Below are positions 7,104 through 14,045 of a DNA stretch of 64,000 bases, in pieces. The stretch is taken from the IMG/VR virus record IMGVR_UViG_3300044946_000078, positions 1 to 64,000 of that record; one strand, given 5' to 3'. The position numbers and the translations under genes were made by a program. Within the stretch, counting starts at the first letter, position 1. Each line of letters starts with the position of its first letter. The notes beneath the pieces were generated by a model. That model was not told where the DNA came from. It saw only the letters and a list, made by a program, of their open reading frames with translations, and searched no databases. The DNA comes from a virus.

Positions 7104-7122
7104 ACCTTAGTCCCCTTAAGGT
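7104..7122 (-). promoter_or_regulatory. Leader hairpin upstream of secreted-protein gene
   Basis: ACCTTA/TAAGGT arms around a 7-base C-rich loop, 17 bases before the start codon of the minus-strand gene. Could mask or regulate translation initiation. Confidence 0.3.
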
Positions 7123-7129
7123 GGTATGC

Positions 7130-7212
7130 AAAAAAATAGCGTGGGACATTATAGCTCTACCGTAACGAGGTACTGGCATACCCTTCAACCAATAGAACAA
7201 ATAAGCCCACGC
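7130..7212 (-). ncRNA. Candidate structured small RNA with U-tract
   Basis: On the minus strand a 7-bp closing stem (GCGTGGG/CCCACGC, 7212-7206 with 7145-7139) encloses about 60 bases that contain an inner hairpin (GGGTA/TACCT), and is followed two bases later by seven T (7136-7130). Length (~74) suggests a tRNA, but the D, anticodon and T arms do not fit. It may be the 3' end of a small RNA or a branched terminator. Confidence 0.35.
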
Positions 7213-7616
7213 CGTAGCGTGAGCGTCCTTTGCCCTCTATCTTGGTTGAATTGAAAAGTGCCAGTTTTCGTTACAAGATCGAAGCTAAAAACGCGCTAAA
7301 TATGTTATGTCGTGGCGAATGTAATTATCCGCTTACGAATCACCAAAGCCTTTTTTATTGTGCAACGCCCCTGGGAAAGAATGTTCTTTCTTTTTTTTGG
7401 ATATTAATTCTACATGCACTTATTTTGTAGCAGTAAAACGGAGGTAAAAAAGAAAGCTGGGTGTCCGCCCAGCTCCTAAATAGAAAAATAAAGTCGGTAA
7501 ACTTAGGGGGTCCACCTAGAAATTCTTTGACCAGCAAGTCATCGAAAAACACCGTAAAATCGGTGGGGGACTCTCTTTTTCCTAACACAAATATAGGGCG
7601 ATGCCCACTAATAACA
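7213..7616. other. Non-coding stretch, no supported gene
   Basis: About 400 bases without a convincing gene; a 66-codon frame at 7230-7430 has no protein-like composition. It contains a strong hairpin at 7455-7474 and a weaker one (CACCG/CGGTG near 7550-7565). Confidence 0.5.
7444..7474 (-). terminator. Terminator-like hairpin, minus strand
   Basis: AGCTGGG/CCCAGCT perfect 7-bp stem (7455-7461 with 7468-7474) with a 6-base loop, followed on the minus strand by TTTCTTTTTT. No minus-strand gene is seen just upstream, so its target is unclear. Confidence 0.5.
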
Positions 7617-8132
7617 ATGAGTTCCAAGGAAAAAATATTACGAAACATTATCGACCAAATCAGAGAGTGTGAATCTAAGCTCACCCAGCTTAGGAATGCG
7701 CATAGCGCAATGAAGGATCTTCCTGACTATATATTTGAAAGTCAAGGCTCTCAGGGTTCTTTATTTACTAACACGATAATAGATATACCGGTTGAACAAG
7801 AAAGTGTGGAAATTGATCAAAGCCATGGTAGAAATAAGAGGTTGATTTTTAATATTTTAGATGAAAGCAATAAGTCTATAACCCGGAATGAAATTGAAGA
7901 AAGATTCAGAGAAATGATTAAAAGCGATCGAGATGAAAAGAAAACGGTCAATAACGCTCTGTCTGCCTTGGTAAAAGATGGTGACGTAAAAGGCTACAGG
8001 CCCAAAGATATTCCAATTAGGGGCAAATTCTGGAGTCTTTCTCGTTGGTGGTCAGGAGAATATATAAAACAACAGCATAAACCAGACCCAAACGACTACT
8101 TAAATGTAGAAGACGACGAAGAAGACGATTAA
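7617..8132 (+). CDS. Coiled-coil/winged-helix-like protein with acidic tail
   Basis: 171 aa from the ATG reading MSSKEKIL; the longer in-frame start at 7461 would add 52 Ser/Lys-rich residues lying over a hairpin. Seen: N-terminal helix (residues 1-35) suited to a coiled coil, a winged-helix-like block at ~85-145 (NKRLIFNILDESNKSITRNEIEERF then VNNALSALVKDGDVKGY), and a final run of Asp/Glu. Resembles host-type restriction/regulatory accessory proteins rather than virion genes. Likely DNA-binding; unrecognised. Confidence 0.6.
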   Translation: MSSKEKILRNIIDQIRECESKLTQLRNAHSAMKDLPDYIFESQGSQGSLFTNTIIDIPVEQESVEIDQSHGRNKRLIFNILDESNKSITRNEIEERFREMIKSDRDEKKTVNNALSALVKDGDVKGYRPKDIPIRGKFWSLSRWWSGEYIKQQHKPDPNDYLNVEDDEEDD

Positions 8133-8140
8133 AAAAGCTA

Positions 8141-8162
8141 AAGGGCCAAATGTATGGCCCTT
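8141..8162. terminator. Hairpin after winged-helix-like gene
   Basis: AAGGGCC/GGCCCTT stem with an 8-base loop immediately after the stop at 8132. The T-rich flank is on the minus-strand side, so it would work better for minus-strand transcription. Confidence 0.4.
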
Positions 8163-8299
8163 GTTCCCAGCATGCTGATCTCATTAGTCGGCAAAAAAAG
8201 AAAGGATTAGCACTCGTCAATATATGCGGTGTGAGTCCAGGACTCAGGGAAAATCACCAGTCCCATTAGCTGGAAATGATAAAGCCCCTTCTTTCTTTC

Positions 8300-8336
8300 A
8301 AACCCTCGCTATTAACGGTAGCGGGGGTTTGTTTTA
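8300..8336 (+). terminator. Strong intrinsic terminator
   Basis: Twelve-base arms AAACCCTCGCTA and TAGCGGGGGTTT (one G-T pair) around a 7-base loop, followed by GTTTT. It separates the plus-strand gene from the convergent transposase gene. Confidence 0.65.
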
Positions 8337-8344
8337 TAAAGATA

Positions 8345-8366
8345 CGTCATTTTGTGACGTTTTTTG
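8345..8366 (+). terminator. Small hairpin with T-run at transposase 3' end
   Basis: ACGTCA/TGACGT arms around TTTTG, followed on the plus strand by six T. It overlaps the last codons of the transposase gene and could block read-through into it. Confidence 0.4.
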
Positions 8367-9306
8367 CGCCTGTCAGTTCCTTGTAAGTAAGGCGGCTATT
8401 AGCGCAACGTTCTACAGCCTTCTGGAATCTTTGGATATTAGAGTAGTCCCGCTTGTTGTACCTATCGGAAAACTCGTCCGCGTACCGTTGTAAATGCTGG
8501 GGCGAAACTGCGTGGTGTGTACCGGATAACCCCCTCTTAAATAGGCTCCAAAAGTTTTCTATCCCGTTGGTACTGAATGCTCCATTTACGTATTGGCCAT
8601 CCAGATGATTTACCGTTATATGGAAATAGTCATTTTTGAGCGAATTATAGGAGGCCCAGGTATCTGTTACCATAATACTGGACTTCTCGATCCACCCTTC
8701 GACAATAGGTATTAAGGTTTCGGCTTTAGCATCAGGGACAATCTTTGTCCTTACCTGTCCTCTCAATCCCTGAGCGCCAAATACCATAGTCTTTCCTTTA
8801 GCAGACCGACCGTGGGCATTTTTTATCCTTTTGTCCGCGTGCTTATTTTTCTCCTTTCCACCTATGATGGTTTCATCCAAAACGGCATAGTCTTTTAGCA
8901 AAGCGGGTTCAGTTTCTTTGAGCATATTCCTAAGACGGTGGTTAATAAACCATGCCGTTTTCTGGCTCGTCCCGATCCTGGATGCCAATTCTACGGAGCT
9001 AATACCGTTCTTACAGATGGATATTTCATACGCAGCCTGTAACCACTTCCGGAACTCTACTTTGCTACCTTCAAATATGCTACCAGTCCGCACTGTAAAG
9101 GGCAAGCCACATTCACGATTAGCGCAACGATAAGACGATATATCGGTGAACTTTCCACGGGCCTTTACCTTGTAGAACTTAGCTGATCCACAATGCGGAC
9201 ATACCGGAACACCGCCCCACCTTACTTGTTCAAAGAACTCATAGCAGGTCTTTTCGTCCTTAAAGTAGTCGTTAAATTCGTGGATAGTTTTGAAGGCAAA
9301 GTCCAT
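8347..9306 (-). CDS. IS1595-family transposase
   Basis: 319 aa, full length for the family. Seen: N-terminal zinc ribbon (CPHCGS at ~37 and CANREC at ~63), a helix-turn-helix region (ISSVELASRIGTSQKTAWFINHRLR), then the DDE-type catalytic residues: LDETIIGG, VTDTWASY and NGIENFWS, with the family's HLDGQYVNGAFSTNGIEN stretch. It moves IS1595-type elements by cut-and-paste. The frame is intact, but I found no convincing terminal inverted repeats or target duplications on either side, so it may be a stranded or domesticated copy. Confidence 0.9.
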   Translation of the reverse strand: MDFAFKTIHEFNDYFKDEKTCYEFFEQVRWGGVPVCPHCGSAKFYKVKARGKFTDISSYRCANRECGLPFTVRTGSIFEGSKVEFRKWLQAAYEISICKNGISSVELASRIGTSQKTAWFINHRLRNMLKETEPALLKDYAVLDETIIGGKEKNKHADKRIKNAHGRSAKGKTMVFGAQGLRGQVRTKIVPDAKAETLIPIVEGWIEKSSIMVTDTWASYNSLKNDYFHITVNHLDGQYVNGAFSTNGIENFWSLFKRGLSGTHHAVSPQHLQRYADEFSDRYNKRDYSNIQRFQKAVERCANSRLTYKELTGAKNVTK

Positions 9307-9435
9307 TTTGTTGTTATTGATACATCAAAGATAACAACTGCGTGTAACATCTCCTAATATTTTAGACTCTTTTTTTTACTTTTTACCCGGTTTTAATTTG
9401 CGTGTATTTGGGTATACTCGCCAAAACAAAATATC

Positions 9436-9675
9436 ATGAAAAGTTCAGTAAAAATCGATGTCGATTCCGCCAGTCAGCCAATCTTACACGTTCAGGTTTA
9501 CTACAGTGGAACGGATGATGTTCGCGACAAGCTCCTGCAATTATTTATTTCTGCCTCTGTGGACCATGGCCTCTTTCTTGAGGAGGGATTTAAGTCTGAA
9601 GACGGGCCTCAACAGTATATTATTCGCCCCAAAAACCAGGTGAATTTTGTTGAGCCAGACGCAGAAGCAGCCTAA
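9436..9675 (+). CDS. Hypothetical protein
   Basis: 79 aa, unrecognised. Small alpha/beta protein with a strand (ILHVQVYYSG), helix (DDVRDKLLQLFISASVDHG) and acidic C-terminus. Monocistronic: a strong terminator follows at 9706-9744. Confidence 0.6.
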   Translation: MKSSVKIDVDSASQPILHVQVYYSGTDDVRDKLLQLFISASVDHGLFLEEGFKSEDGPQQYIIRPKNQVNFVEPDAEAA

Positions 9676-9705
9676 TTTTACACTCACGTTTTACCCACAT
9701 CAAAG

Positions 9706-9744
9706 GCCCGGCAGATGATTTCTCCCATCTGAACGGGCTTTTTT
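9706..9744 (+). terminator. Intrinsic terminator
   Basis: GCCCG and CAGATG pair with CATCTG and CGGGC in an extended hairpin (9706-9738), then TTTTTT (9739-9744). Confidence 0.8.
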
Positions 9745-9824
9745 CATTATCTTAGCTCCAAGTCTCCCACAGTGAGCATTACTACAAACTGCACCAGTAT
9801 TCGGGCGGATAAATCATTTTTTTT

Positions 9825-10076
9825 ATGACAGTAAGACAACTCAAAGACTTCCTGGATCAATTATCAGACGATGCCCAAGTGCTTATCGAAACTGACAAAG
9901 AAGTCTTTATTACTGCTTGCCAAGCTCAATCCGAAATTATAGATTTATGCCTGGATGATATTCCTGACGACGAAGTAAGCGACAGCGATATTCAACCGGC
10001 CCTCGTTCTACGGCCATGCACTTGTCATACCGAAGGCGAAGTAATCCCGCAAATGGACGCCCTGATCATGAATTAA
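9825..10076 (+). CDS. Hypothetical acidic protein
   Basis: 83 aa, unrecognised, strongly acidic (IIDLCLDDIPDDEVSDSD). Opens with MTVRQLKDFLDQLSDDAQVLIETD, a short helix-strand pattern often seen in small phage proteins. Last gene before the skewed non-coding region. Confidence 0.6.
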   Translation: MTVRQLKDFLDQLSDDAQVLIETDKEVFITACQAQSEIIDLCLDDIPDDEVSDSDIQPALVLRPCTCHTEGEVIPQMDALIMN

Positions 10077-10084
10077 GCCGGTTC

Positions 10085-10108
10085 GGGGGCCGCAAAGTTG
10101 CGGCCCCC
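10085..10108 (+). terminator. GC-rich hairpin
   Basis: Ten-base arms GGGGGCCGCA/TGCGGCCCCC around AAGT, right after the 9825-10076 gene. There is no T-tract, so it may be a transcription block or a boundary of the origin-like region rather than a normal terminator. Confidence 0.5.
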
Positions 10109-10608
10109 GGTTCCCCACAACGCCCTTTAAATTCTCCATAAAAAGAGGGCACCCTTATTCCCATTGGCTTTCATAACCAAGCACCTTCCCCATAAACACC
10201 CCACCGTTCTTAAAAGAGGACCAATCCCAAACCGGGTATATCCTAAAATAACCCCCCGAAACCTTCACGTCTCGACCTCAGAGGCGCCCCCCCCTAGATA
10301 GCGAGCACCCCCGCCAATGGGGTTTTGGCCTTTAATGACCCCAGTGGCATCGATAAAGGCATTCCAATAGGCCAGTGATGGAATAGGAATGGAATTCAAT
10401 GGATTGGAGGGGCCGAACTGATTTTGAACACTGTTTTAGGCTGTTGGTAGAGACTATTTGGTTAATGGGCTGTTTGCCAGGTCTGTTGTGGGGATTATGG
10501 TGGAAACTATGGCGATAGGTGTTTTAGTTCGCTGCTGGGGCTGTTTGGTGGCTCTGTGTGGATTGAGAGGGCTGTAGTTGGATGAGGAGATTTATTTTGG
10601 TGGATTTA
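10109..10608. other. Candidate replication origin (skew-flip region)
   Basis: About 500 bases without a gene. By hand count, 10141-10320 has roughly 28 G and 67 C, while 10381-10620 has roughly 87 G and 21 C: an abrupt flip. At the flip lies an inverted repeat GCCTTTA/TAAAGGC (10328-10334 with 10354-10360), then tandem GGAAT-type units (10379-10397) and at least three GGCTGTT repeats (10440-10555). Non-coding, strand-asymmetric, repeat-bearing DNA between transcription blocks is what a phage origin looks like; function is inferred. Confidence 0.5.
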
Positions 10609-10640
10609 TTTGGAGGTTAGATGATAGTAATGTATATTTG
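10609..10640 (+). promoter_or_regulatory. Promoter of the plus-strand small-gene cluster
   Basis: TTTG (10609-10612), 20-base spacer, TATATTTG (10633-10640): perfect Bacteroidota consensus. The start codons ATGATG begin 4 bases after the -7 box, so the transcript would be leaderless or nearly so. Confidence 0.75.
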
Positions 10641-10647
10641 TTACATG

Positions 10648-11094
10648 ATGCGAAATAAAGGATATTTTGGAATTGGTTGCTATGCAATGAAAAATGTTAT
10701 TAATTACGGAACACTATTTAGAACTGCTCAGATATTCGGGGCCGATTTTATATTCGTTATTGGATGTAGATTTAAACGCCAACCTTCCGACACTATGAAA
10801 TCATGGAAACATCTTCCATCCTATGATTATACTGATTTTGATGACTTTAATTCTCATAGGCCTATTGATTGTCCTCTTATATGTATTGAATTGGATTCGC
10901 AAGCTGTTGATTTAAATACATTTGTACATCCGAAATCAGCCTGTTACCTATTAGGCGCTGAAGATCACGGTTTGCCAGCGACAATATTAAAAAAAGCTCA
11001 ATCTATTGTAAAGTTGCCAGGCGAACGTAGTTTAAATGTCTCAGTTGCTGGCTCCATTGTTCTTTATGACCGCATAACTAAATGCAACAAATAA
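10648..11094 (+). CDS. SpoU/TrmH-family RNA 2'-O-methyltransferase
   Basis: 148 aa. Transfers a methyl group from S-adenosylmethionine to a ribose 2'-hydroxyl, usually in tRNA or rRNA. Seen: opening GYFGIGCY, N-x-GTLFRTAQIFGADFIF (motif 1 with N and R), central YLLGAEDHGLP (motif 2) and SLNVSVAGSIVLYDR (motif 3, knot). The three motifs form the SPOUT knot SAM pocket. Start placed at the second ATG of ATGATG because family members begin just before GYFGIG; upstream in-frame ATGs lie inside the promoter. First gene of the plus-strand cluster; might modify host or phage RNA early in infection. Confidence 0.85.
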   Translation: MRNKGYFGIGCYAMKNVINYGTLFRTAQIFGADFIFVIGCRFKRQPSDTMKSWKHLPSYDYTDFDDFNSHRPIDCPLICIELDSQAVDLNTFVHPKSACYLLGAEDHGLPATILKKAQSIVKLPGERSLNVSVAGSIVLYDRITKCNK

Positions 11095-11232
11095 ATGATC
11101 ATTACTAGATCCGGACATATTATTAATCTAAAAAGGAACAGCCGGCGAAGGCTATTCTATCTTAGACGTAAATATGGTCTCTATTGGTGGACCTGGAATC
11201 ATTGGAAGTTTAAATTACCTTATAAACTGTAA
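11095..11232 (+). CDS. Small basic aromatic protein
   Basis: 45 aa, start ATG immediately follows the preceding TAA. Arg/Lys- and Trp/Tyr-rich (RRRLFYLRRKYGLYWWTW). Strongly basic, so nucleic-acid binding is possible. Unrecognised; kept because it fits exactly between neighbours. Confidence 0.45.
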   Translation: MIITRSGHIINLKRNSRRRLFYLRRKYGLYWWTWNHWKFKLPYKL

Positions 11233-11236
11233 TTAT

Positions 11237-11509
11237 ATGTCTAAAAACAACGATTCAACTCAATTTTATTCAATAATGGCCTTGTTACTGATGGCGACAT
11301 TTATAGTTGCTGTCTTCGTTGGGGCCTATAATGATCAACAACCTATTGTTTCCAAGAAAATAGTACATAAAGTAGAAGAGCGACGCGGCGGCGAAGAGTT
11401 TTATTATCTATATGCAGAAGATCACACCTATTTAATAGTGACACTCATTCAATACACATTTGCTAAAGAGGGCGAAGTCTGGCAAGCTCAATCTTTTGAA
11501 TGGCAATAA
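11237..11509 (+). CDS. Membrane-anchored protein
   Basis: 90 aa from ATG reading MSKNNDST (the upstream in-frame start at 11174 lies over the previous small gene). One transmembrane helix (residues ~13-31, IMALLLMATFIVAVFVGAY) then a charged soluble domain (VHKVEERRGGEEFYYLY). Probably inner membrane with a periplasmic domain. Unrecognised. Confidence 0.55.
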   Translation: MSKNNDSTQFYSIMALLLMATFIVAVFVGAYNDQQPIVSKKIVHKVEERRGGEEFYYLYAEDHTYLIVTLIQYTFAKEGEVWQAQSFEWQ

Positions 11510-11521
11510 ATATTATACCTA

Positions 11522-11872
11522 ATGGAACTAAGTAGACAATCAGATCTATCAGCAGCTTCGTTTCTTTATAAAGATGTTAATGTAACCGAAGGGCAGAGGG
11601 CCTTGTTACACCTATTGCATGATAGAATAAGCAATAAGATGCCTATTACTCAAGAAGACATCATTGATCTTTATTTCGATGTATGTAGCAAAAATGGCCG
11701 AACAATTAGAATCAGGAAAGGGATGAATTGGAATCAAGTTACGACAGCTATAGAGGCCGATAAAGATCACCCAGAGGTTCGATATAAGGCCAGGCAATGG
11801 TTTATGAACAATCTCGGCAATTGCATTATCAAAGGCAAATTATTAGTTATTCCAGTTATAGAAATAGATTAA
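11522..11872 (+). CDS. Hypothetical helical protein
   Basis: 116 aa, unrecognised. Helical with a basic segment (RTIRIRKGMNWNQV) and hydrophobic end strand (GKLLVIPVIEID). Sits between a membrane protein and an HTH-like gene. Confidence 0.55.
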   Translation: MELSRQSDLSAASFLYKDVNVTEGQRALLHLLHDRISNKMPITQEDIIDLYFDVCSKNGRTIRIRKGMNWNQVTTAIEADKDHPEVRYKARQWFMNNLGNCIIKGKLLVIPVIEID

Positions 11873-11880
11873 AATATATT

Positions 11881-12081
11881 ATGAGCAAGAAAAGTAGACA
11901 AAATAATTATCCAATTGTTGATGAATTGCCCGATGGCGCGATTAGAGTCAGTGAATTCGCCGAAGAATGGCCGTGCAACACTTCCTATATATATAAGTTA
12001 GTCAGCGAAGGCAAAAACGAAAGCCATAACTTCTACATTGTGGTATTTAAAGGCATCAATTTCGTCATTAAAATGAATTAA
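11881..12081 (+). CDS. MerR/excisionase-like helix-turn-helix protein
   Basis: 66 aa. Seen: VSEFAEEWPCNTSYIYKLVSEGK, the helix-turn-helix layout of small excisionase-type proteins, followed by a two-strand wing (YIVVFKGINFVI). Probably binds DNA as a regulator or replication/excision accessory factor. The next transcript begins from a strong promoter just downstream that carries an inverted repeat, a possible target. Confidence 0.6.
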   Translation: MSKKSRQNNYPIVDELPDGAIRVSEFAEEWPCNTSYIYKLVSEGKNESHNFYIVVFKGINFVIKMN

Positions 12082-12112
12082 CAATTTTTCTTTAAAAATA
12101 GTTGTAGAATTA

Positions 12113-12144
12113 TTTGATAGTTACAAGTTACTATCCTATCTTTG
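12113..12144 (+). promoter_or_regulatory. Strong promoter with inverted repeat in its spacer
   Basis: TTTG (12113-12116), 20-base spacer, TATCTTTG (12137-12144), a perfect consensus. The spacer contains GATAGT/ACTATC arms (12116-12121, 12130-12135), positioned where a bound repressor would exclude polymerase. Confidence 0.75.
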
Positions 12145-12175
12145 ATTCATCAAACAAACAATAACACTTTCCTTT

Positions 12176-12358
12176 ATGAAAAAGATTGAACTTATTTGCA
12201 AAGGGACCTCTTGGTACGCAAAGTTTTATGAACCCCGCGTAATTGCGCTTTTCGGAACCGATACCATTATGACCCCCTATATGAGCAATACGCCCGCAAG
12301 CGTTGTTCTCCGGGAAATATCTGCTAAGAATCCGGATTGTATCGTAATCGTTCTTTAA
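12176..12358 (+). CDS. Hypothetical protein
   Basis: 60 aa, unrecognised. Begins MKKIELICKGTSWYAKFYEP and ends in a hydrophobic strand (DCIVIVL). First gene behind the strong promoter at 12113-12144, with a 27-base A/C-rich leader lacking a Shine-Dalgarno. Confidence 0.55.
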   Translation: MKKIELICKGTSWYAKFYEPRVIALFGTDTIMTPYMSNTPASVVLREISAKNPDCIVIVL

Positions 12359-12398
12359 CAAGTTATCTAATCTCTTAACCTCTAAATAATAATTAGTT

Positions 12399-12515
12399 AT
12401 GAAAAAGATGCACACACACAAAGACTTTAAATCGATAATGCTCGTTCTAGTTATCAGCCTCTCTTTTTTTGCACTCTTAACGTACGTGTGGTTCACCCTT
12501 TTACCTATTGATTAA
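12399..12515 (+). CDS. Single-pass membrane mini-protein
   Basis: 38 aa. Polar His/Lys-rich N-terminus, then a transmembrane helix (IMLVLVISLSFFALLTYVWF). Start in the typical ...TTAGTTATG context of this cluster. Unrecognised. Confidence 0.5.
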   Translation: MKKMHTHKDFKSIMLVLVISLSFFALLTYVWFTLLPID

Positions 12516-12543
12516 ACTAGCTTGTATTCCTATATCCGCCAAA

Positions 12544-12566
12544 CCCGATACCGTAAATGGATCGGG
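12544..12566 (+). terminator. Leader hairpin (possible attenuator)
   Basis: CCCGAT/ATCGGG arms around 11 bases, followed by CTTT, 25 bases before the next ATG. Could partially terminate or protect the mRNA. Confidence 0.3.
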
Positions 12567-12591
12567 CTTTGGGGGCAAAACCTCTTACTAT

Positions 12592-12933
12592 ATGACTACC
12601 ATTACCTTATCAAGCAAGAAAATAACATTAGCCACTGTCAAATCATTCGTAAAGGCTAATCGTGATCGCCTCTTTATCAATGTCGAATCCTCTTTTGATG
12701 GAATGTATGATATGTGTATGTCCAAAGACGGAGGATTTAACCCTGTCGAGGCTGCTTCCTTTGAAGGCTCTCCTTTTTATATAAAAGATATGCAAGACAC
12801 AACGTTAGGCATTAAAGGCGCATGGTTTGTTCGCCAAAGTAGTGATTATTTCAGGCATTATGATGAAAATGGATTTGAAGGAATCGCCGTATCAAATTCA
12901 TGCGGGGCTTTTATCTTAGCCATTAAAAAATAG
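12592..12933 (+). CDS. Hypothetical protein
   Basis: 113 aa from ATG reading MTTITLSSKK; the longer frame starts with a TTG over the previous gene. Starts with helix TLATVKSFVKANRDRLFINV, then mixed beta with Gly/Ser. Unrecognised but composition and codon use are protein-like. Confidence 0.55.
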   Translation: MTTITLSSKKITLATVKSFVKANRDRLFINVESSFDGMYDMCMSKDGGFNPVEAASFEGSPFYIKDMQDTTLGIKGAWFVRQSSDYFRHYDENGFEGIAVSNSCGAFILAIKK

Positions 12934-12938
12934 TCTCC

Positions 12939-13163
12939 ATGGAACCGTCTATAATAAAAATAAGCGGATGTCAAAGTATGACCGGCGATGATTGCCCTTT
13001 TTATCGGATTTCTGAAAATCCAGATGAAGGAGTAGGAGATAAATGGTGTGAACATCCACATGCTCCACGTAATTCATTTTTGACTACCCTAAAGACTAAT
13101 CACCCCAAGTGGTGCCCCTTATTAACACAAAATATCCTAATCACTTTAAATACTTCTATATGA
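12939..13163 (+). CDS. Cys/His-containing small protein
   Basis: 74 aa. Cysteines and histidines at regular positions (GC..., DDCPFYR, WCEHPHAP, KWCPLL) suggest a metal-binding site. Its stop overlaps the next start (ATGA). Unrecognised. Confidence 0.55.
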   Translation: MEPSIIKISGCQSMTGDDCPFYRISENPDEGVGDKWCEHPHAPRNSFLTTLKTNHPKWCPLLTQNILITLNTSI

Positions 13164-13324
13164 AATACGAACTTATGTACTGGCACGCTTTCTTTGTTAG
13201 ACGTGGCTTATATTCCAGGGCAACCGTAGCAATGTTCCTTATGAAAGAAGGACGTTTTACCACCAATAAATCAGAAAGCTATTCTAAGCTGTGGCGCATG
13301 ACGTACGCAACTCCTATTAACTAA
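13160..13324 (+). CDS. Hypothetical basic protein
   Basis: 54 aa from ATG at 13160, coupled by a 4-base overlap to the preceding gene; an earlier in-frame start lies over that gene. Arg/Tyr/Phe-rich (WHAFFVRRGLYSRATVAMFL). Unrecognised. Confidence 0.5.
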   Translation: MKYELMYWHAFFVRRGLYSRATVAMFLMKEGRFTTNKSESYSKLWRMTYATPIN

Positions 13325-13350
13325 TATTAATCACCTTTTAATATGCTCTC

Positions 13351-13503
13351 ATGAAAAAAATATTGGTTCACGGTGTTGAAATGACTCCTCTCCAAGAAAT
13401 GCAGTTATCCAAATGGTTATCAAACAACCAAATAGCTCTCAATACCCTTTATCCGGCGCAAAGAACAGCGCTTATCCAAAAATGGCTCGTCGCTAACTCT
13501 TAA
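13351..13503 (+). CDS. Hypothetical small protein
   Basis: 50 aa, helical, with two KWL-type segments (LSKWLSNNQ, IQKWLVANS) that look like a repeated helix. Unrecognised. Confidence 0.5.
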   Translation: MKKILVHGVEMTPLQEMQLSKWLSNNQIALNTLYPAQRTALIQKWLVANS

Positions 13504-13531
13504 TTTATCACCTTTTAAATAGTAAGTAATT

Positions 13532-13723
13532 ATGAAATTAGAAGGAACGTCTAAAAAATCTCTTTTAATTGATTGCTTGGATATTCTAAAAGAAGCTGTT
13601 GAGCTAGAAGAGCGAACCTATCACATAGTCAATAGAAGTAACCAGCAAGAACCATACATGATGCCGCCTTGGTACATAAAAGCTAAAAGCATCCTCAAAA
13701 AAAGTAAATCCTTAAACTTATGA
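13532..13723 (+). CDS. Hypothetical small protein
   Basis: 63 aa, helical and charged N-terminus (LLIDCLDILKEAVELEER), basic C-terminus (KAKSILKKSKS). Stop overlaps the next start (ATGA). Unrecognised. Confidence 0.5.
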   Translation: MKLEGTSKKSLLIDCLDILKEAVELEERTYHIVNRSNQQEPYMMPPWYIKAKSILKKSKSLNL

Positions 13724-13818
13724 TACTCTACAAGTTATCTTTTAAGCAAACAGTTATAGACTTCTATGGGTCTAGGATTGTATTTGGATTGTCTCATTAC
13801 TCTTTCAGTAAAATTTAA
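13720..13818 (+). CDS. Hypothetical mini-protein
   Basis: 32 aa, translationally coupled (ATGA) to the previous gene. Beta-like and aromatic. Kept for its coupling and fit; function unknown. Confidence 0.35.
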   Translation: MILYKLSFKQTVIDFYGSRIVFGLSHYSFSKI

Positions 13819-13829
13819 ATCAATTATTT

Positions 13830-14009
13830 ATGTTCAAATATGTATTCATCTTTGAAACCGGCAAAATATACAAGGCTAACGAAATAACAGCGGCGGATCT
13901 TATAAAGGTAGGAGAAGGAATATTGGATATTGTACGAATAAGTGATATGAAACTGCTTAAGACAACCCATGTTGATGGGGCATGGATTAATATACCCGAA
14001 TATATATAA
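13830..14009 (+). CDS. Hypothetical small protein
   Basis: 59 aa in the plus-strand series, start in TTATTTATG context. Beta-rich start (FKYVFIFETGKIYKA) and helix ITAADLIKVGEG. A longer reading frame on the opposite strand over this stretch is a shadow. Unrecognised. Confidence 0.5.
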   Translation: MFKYVFIFETGKIYKANEITAADLIKVGEGILDIVRISDMKLLKTTHVDGAWINIPEYI

Positions 14010-14045
14010 TTTAAACGTTACCGGATAACGATACCGGATTTTAAA

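Noticed and set aside
7139-7212. tRNA-like cloverleaf
   Set aside because: The 7-bp acceptor-like stem is there, but the D and T arms do not match, the anticodon loop would be 6 or 8 bases, and there is no T-loop TTCGA motif.
7230-7430. 66-codon plus-strand frame
   Set aside because: No recognisable pattern, no start context and overlapped by hairpins; treated as non-coding.
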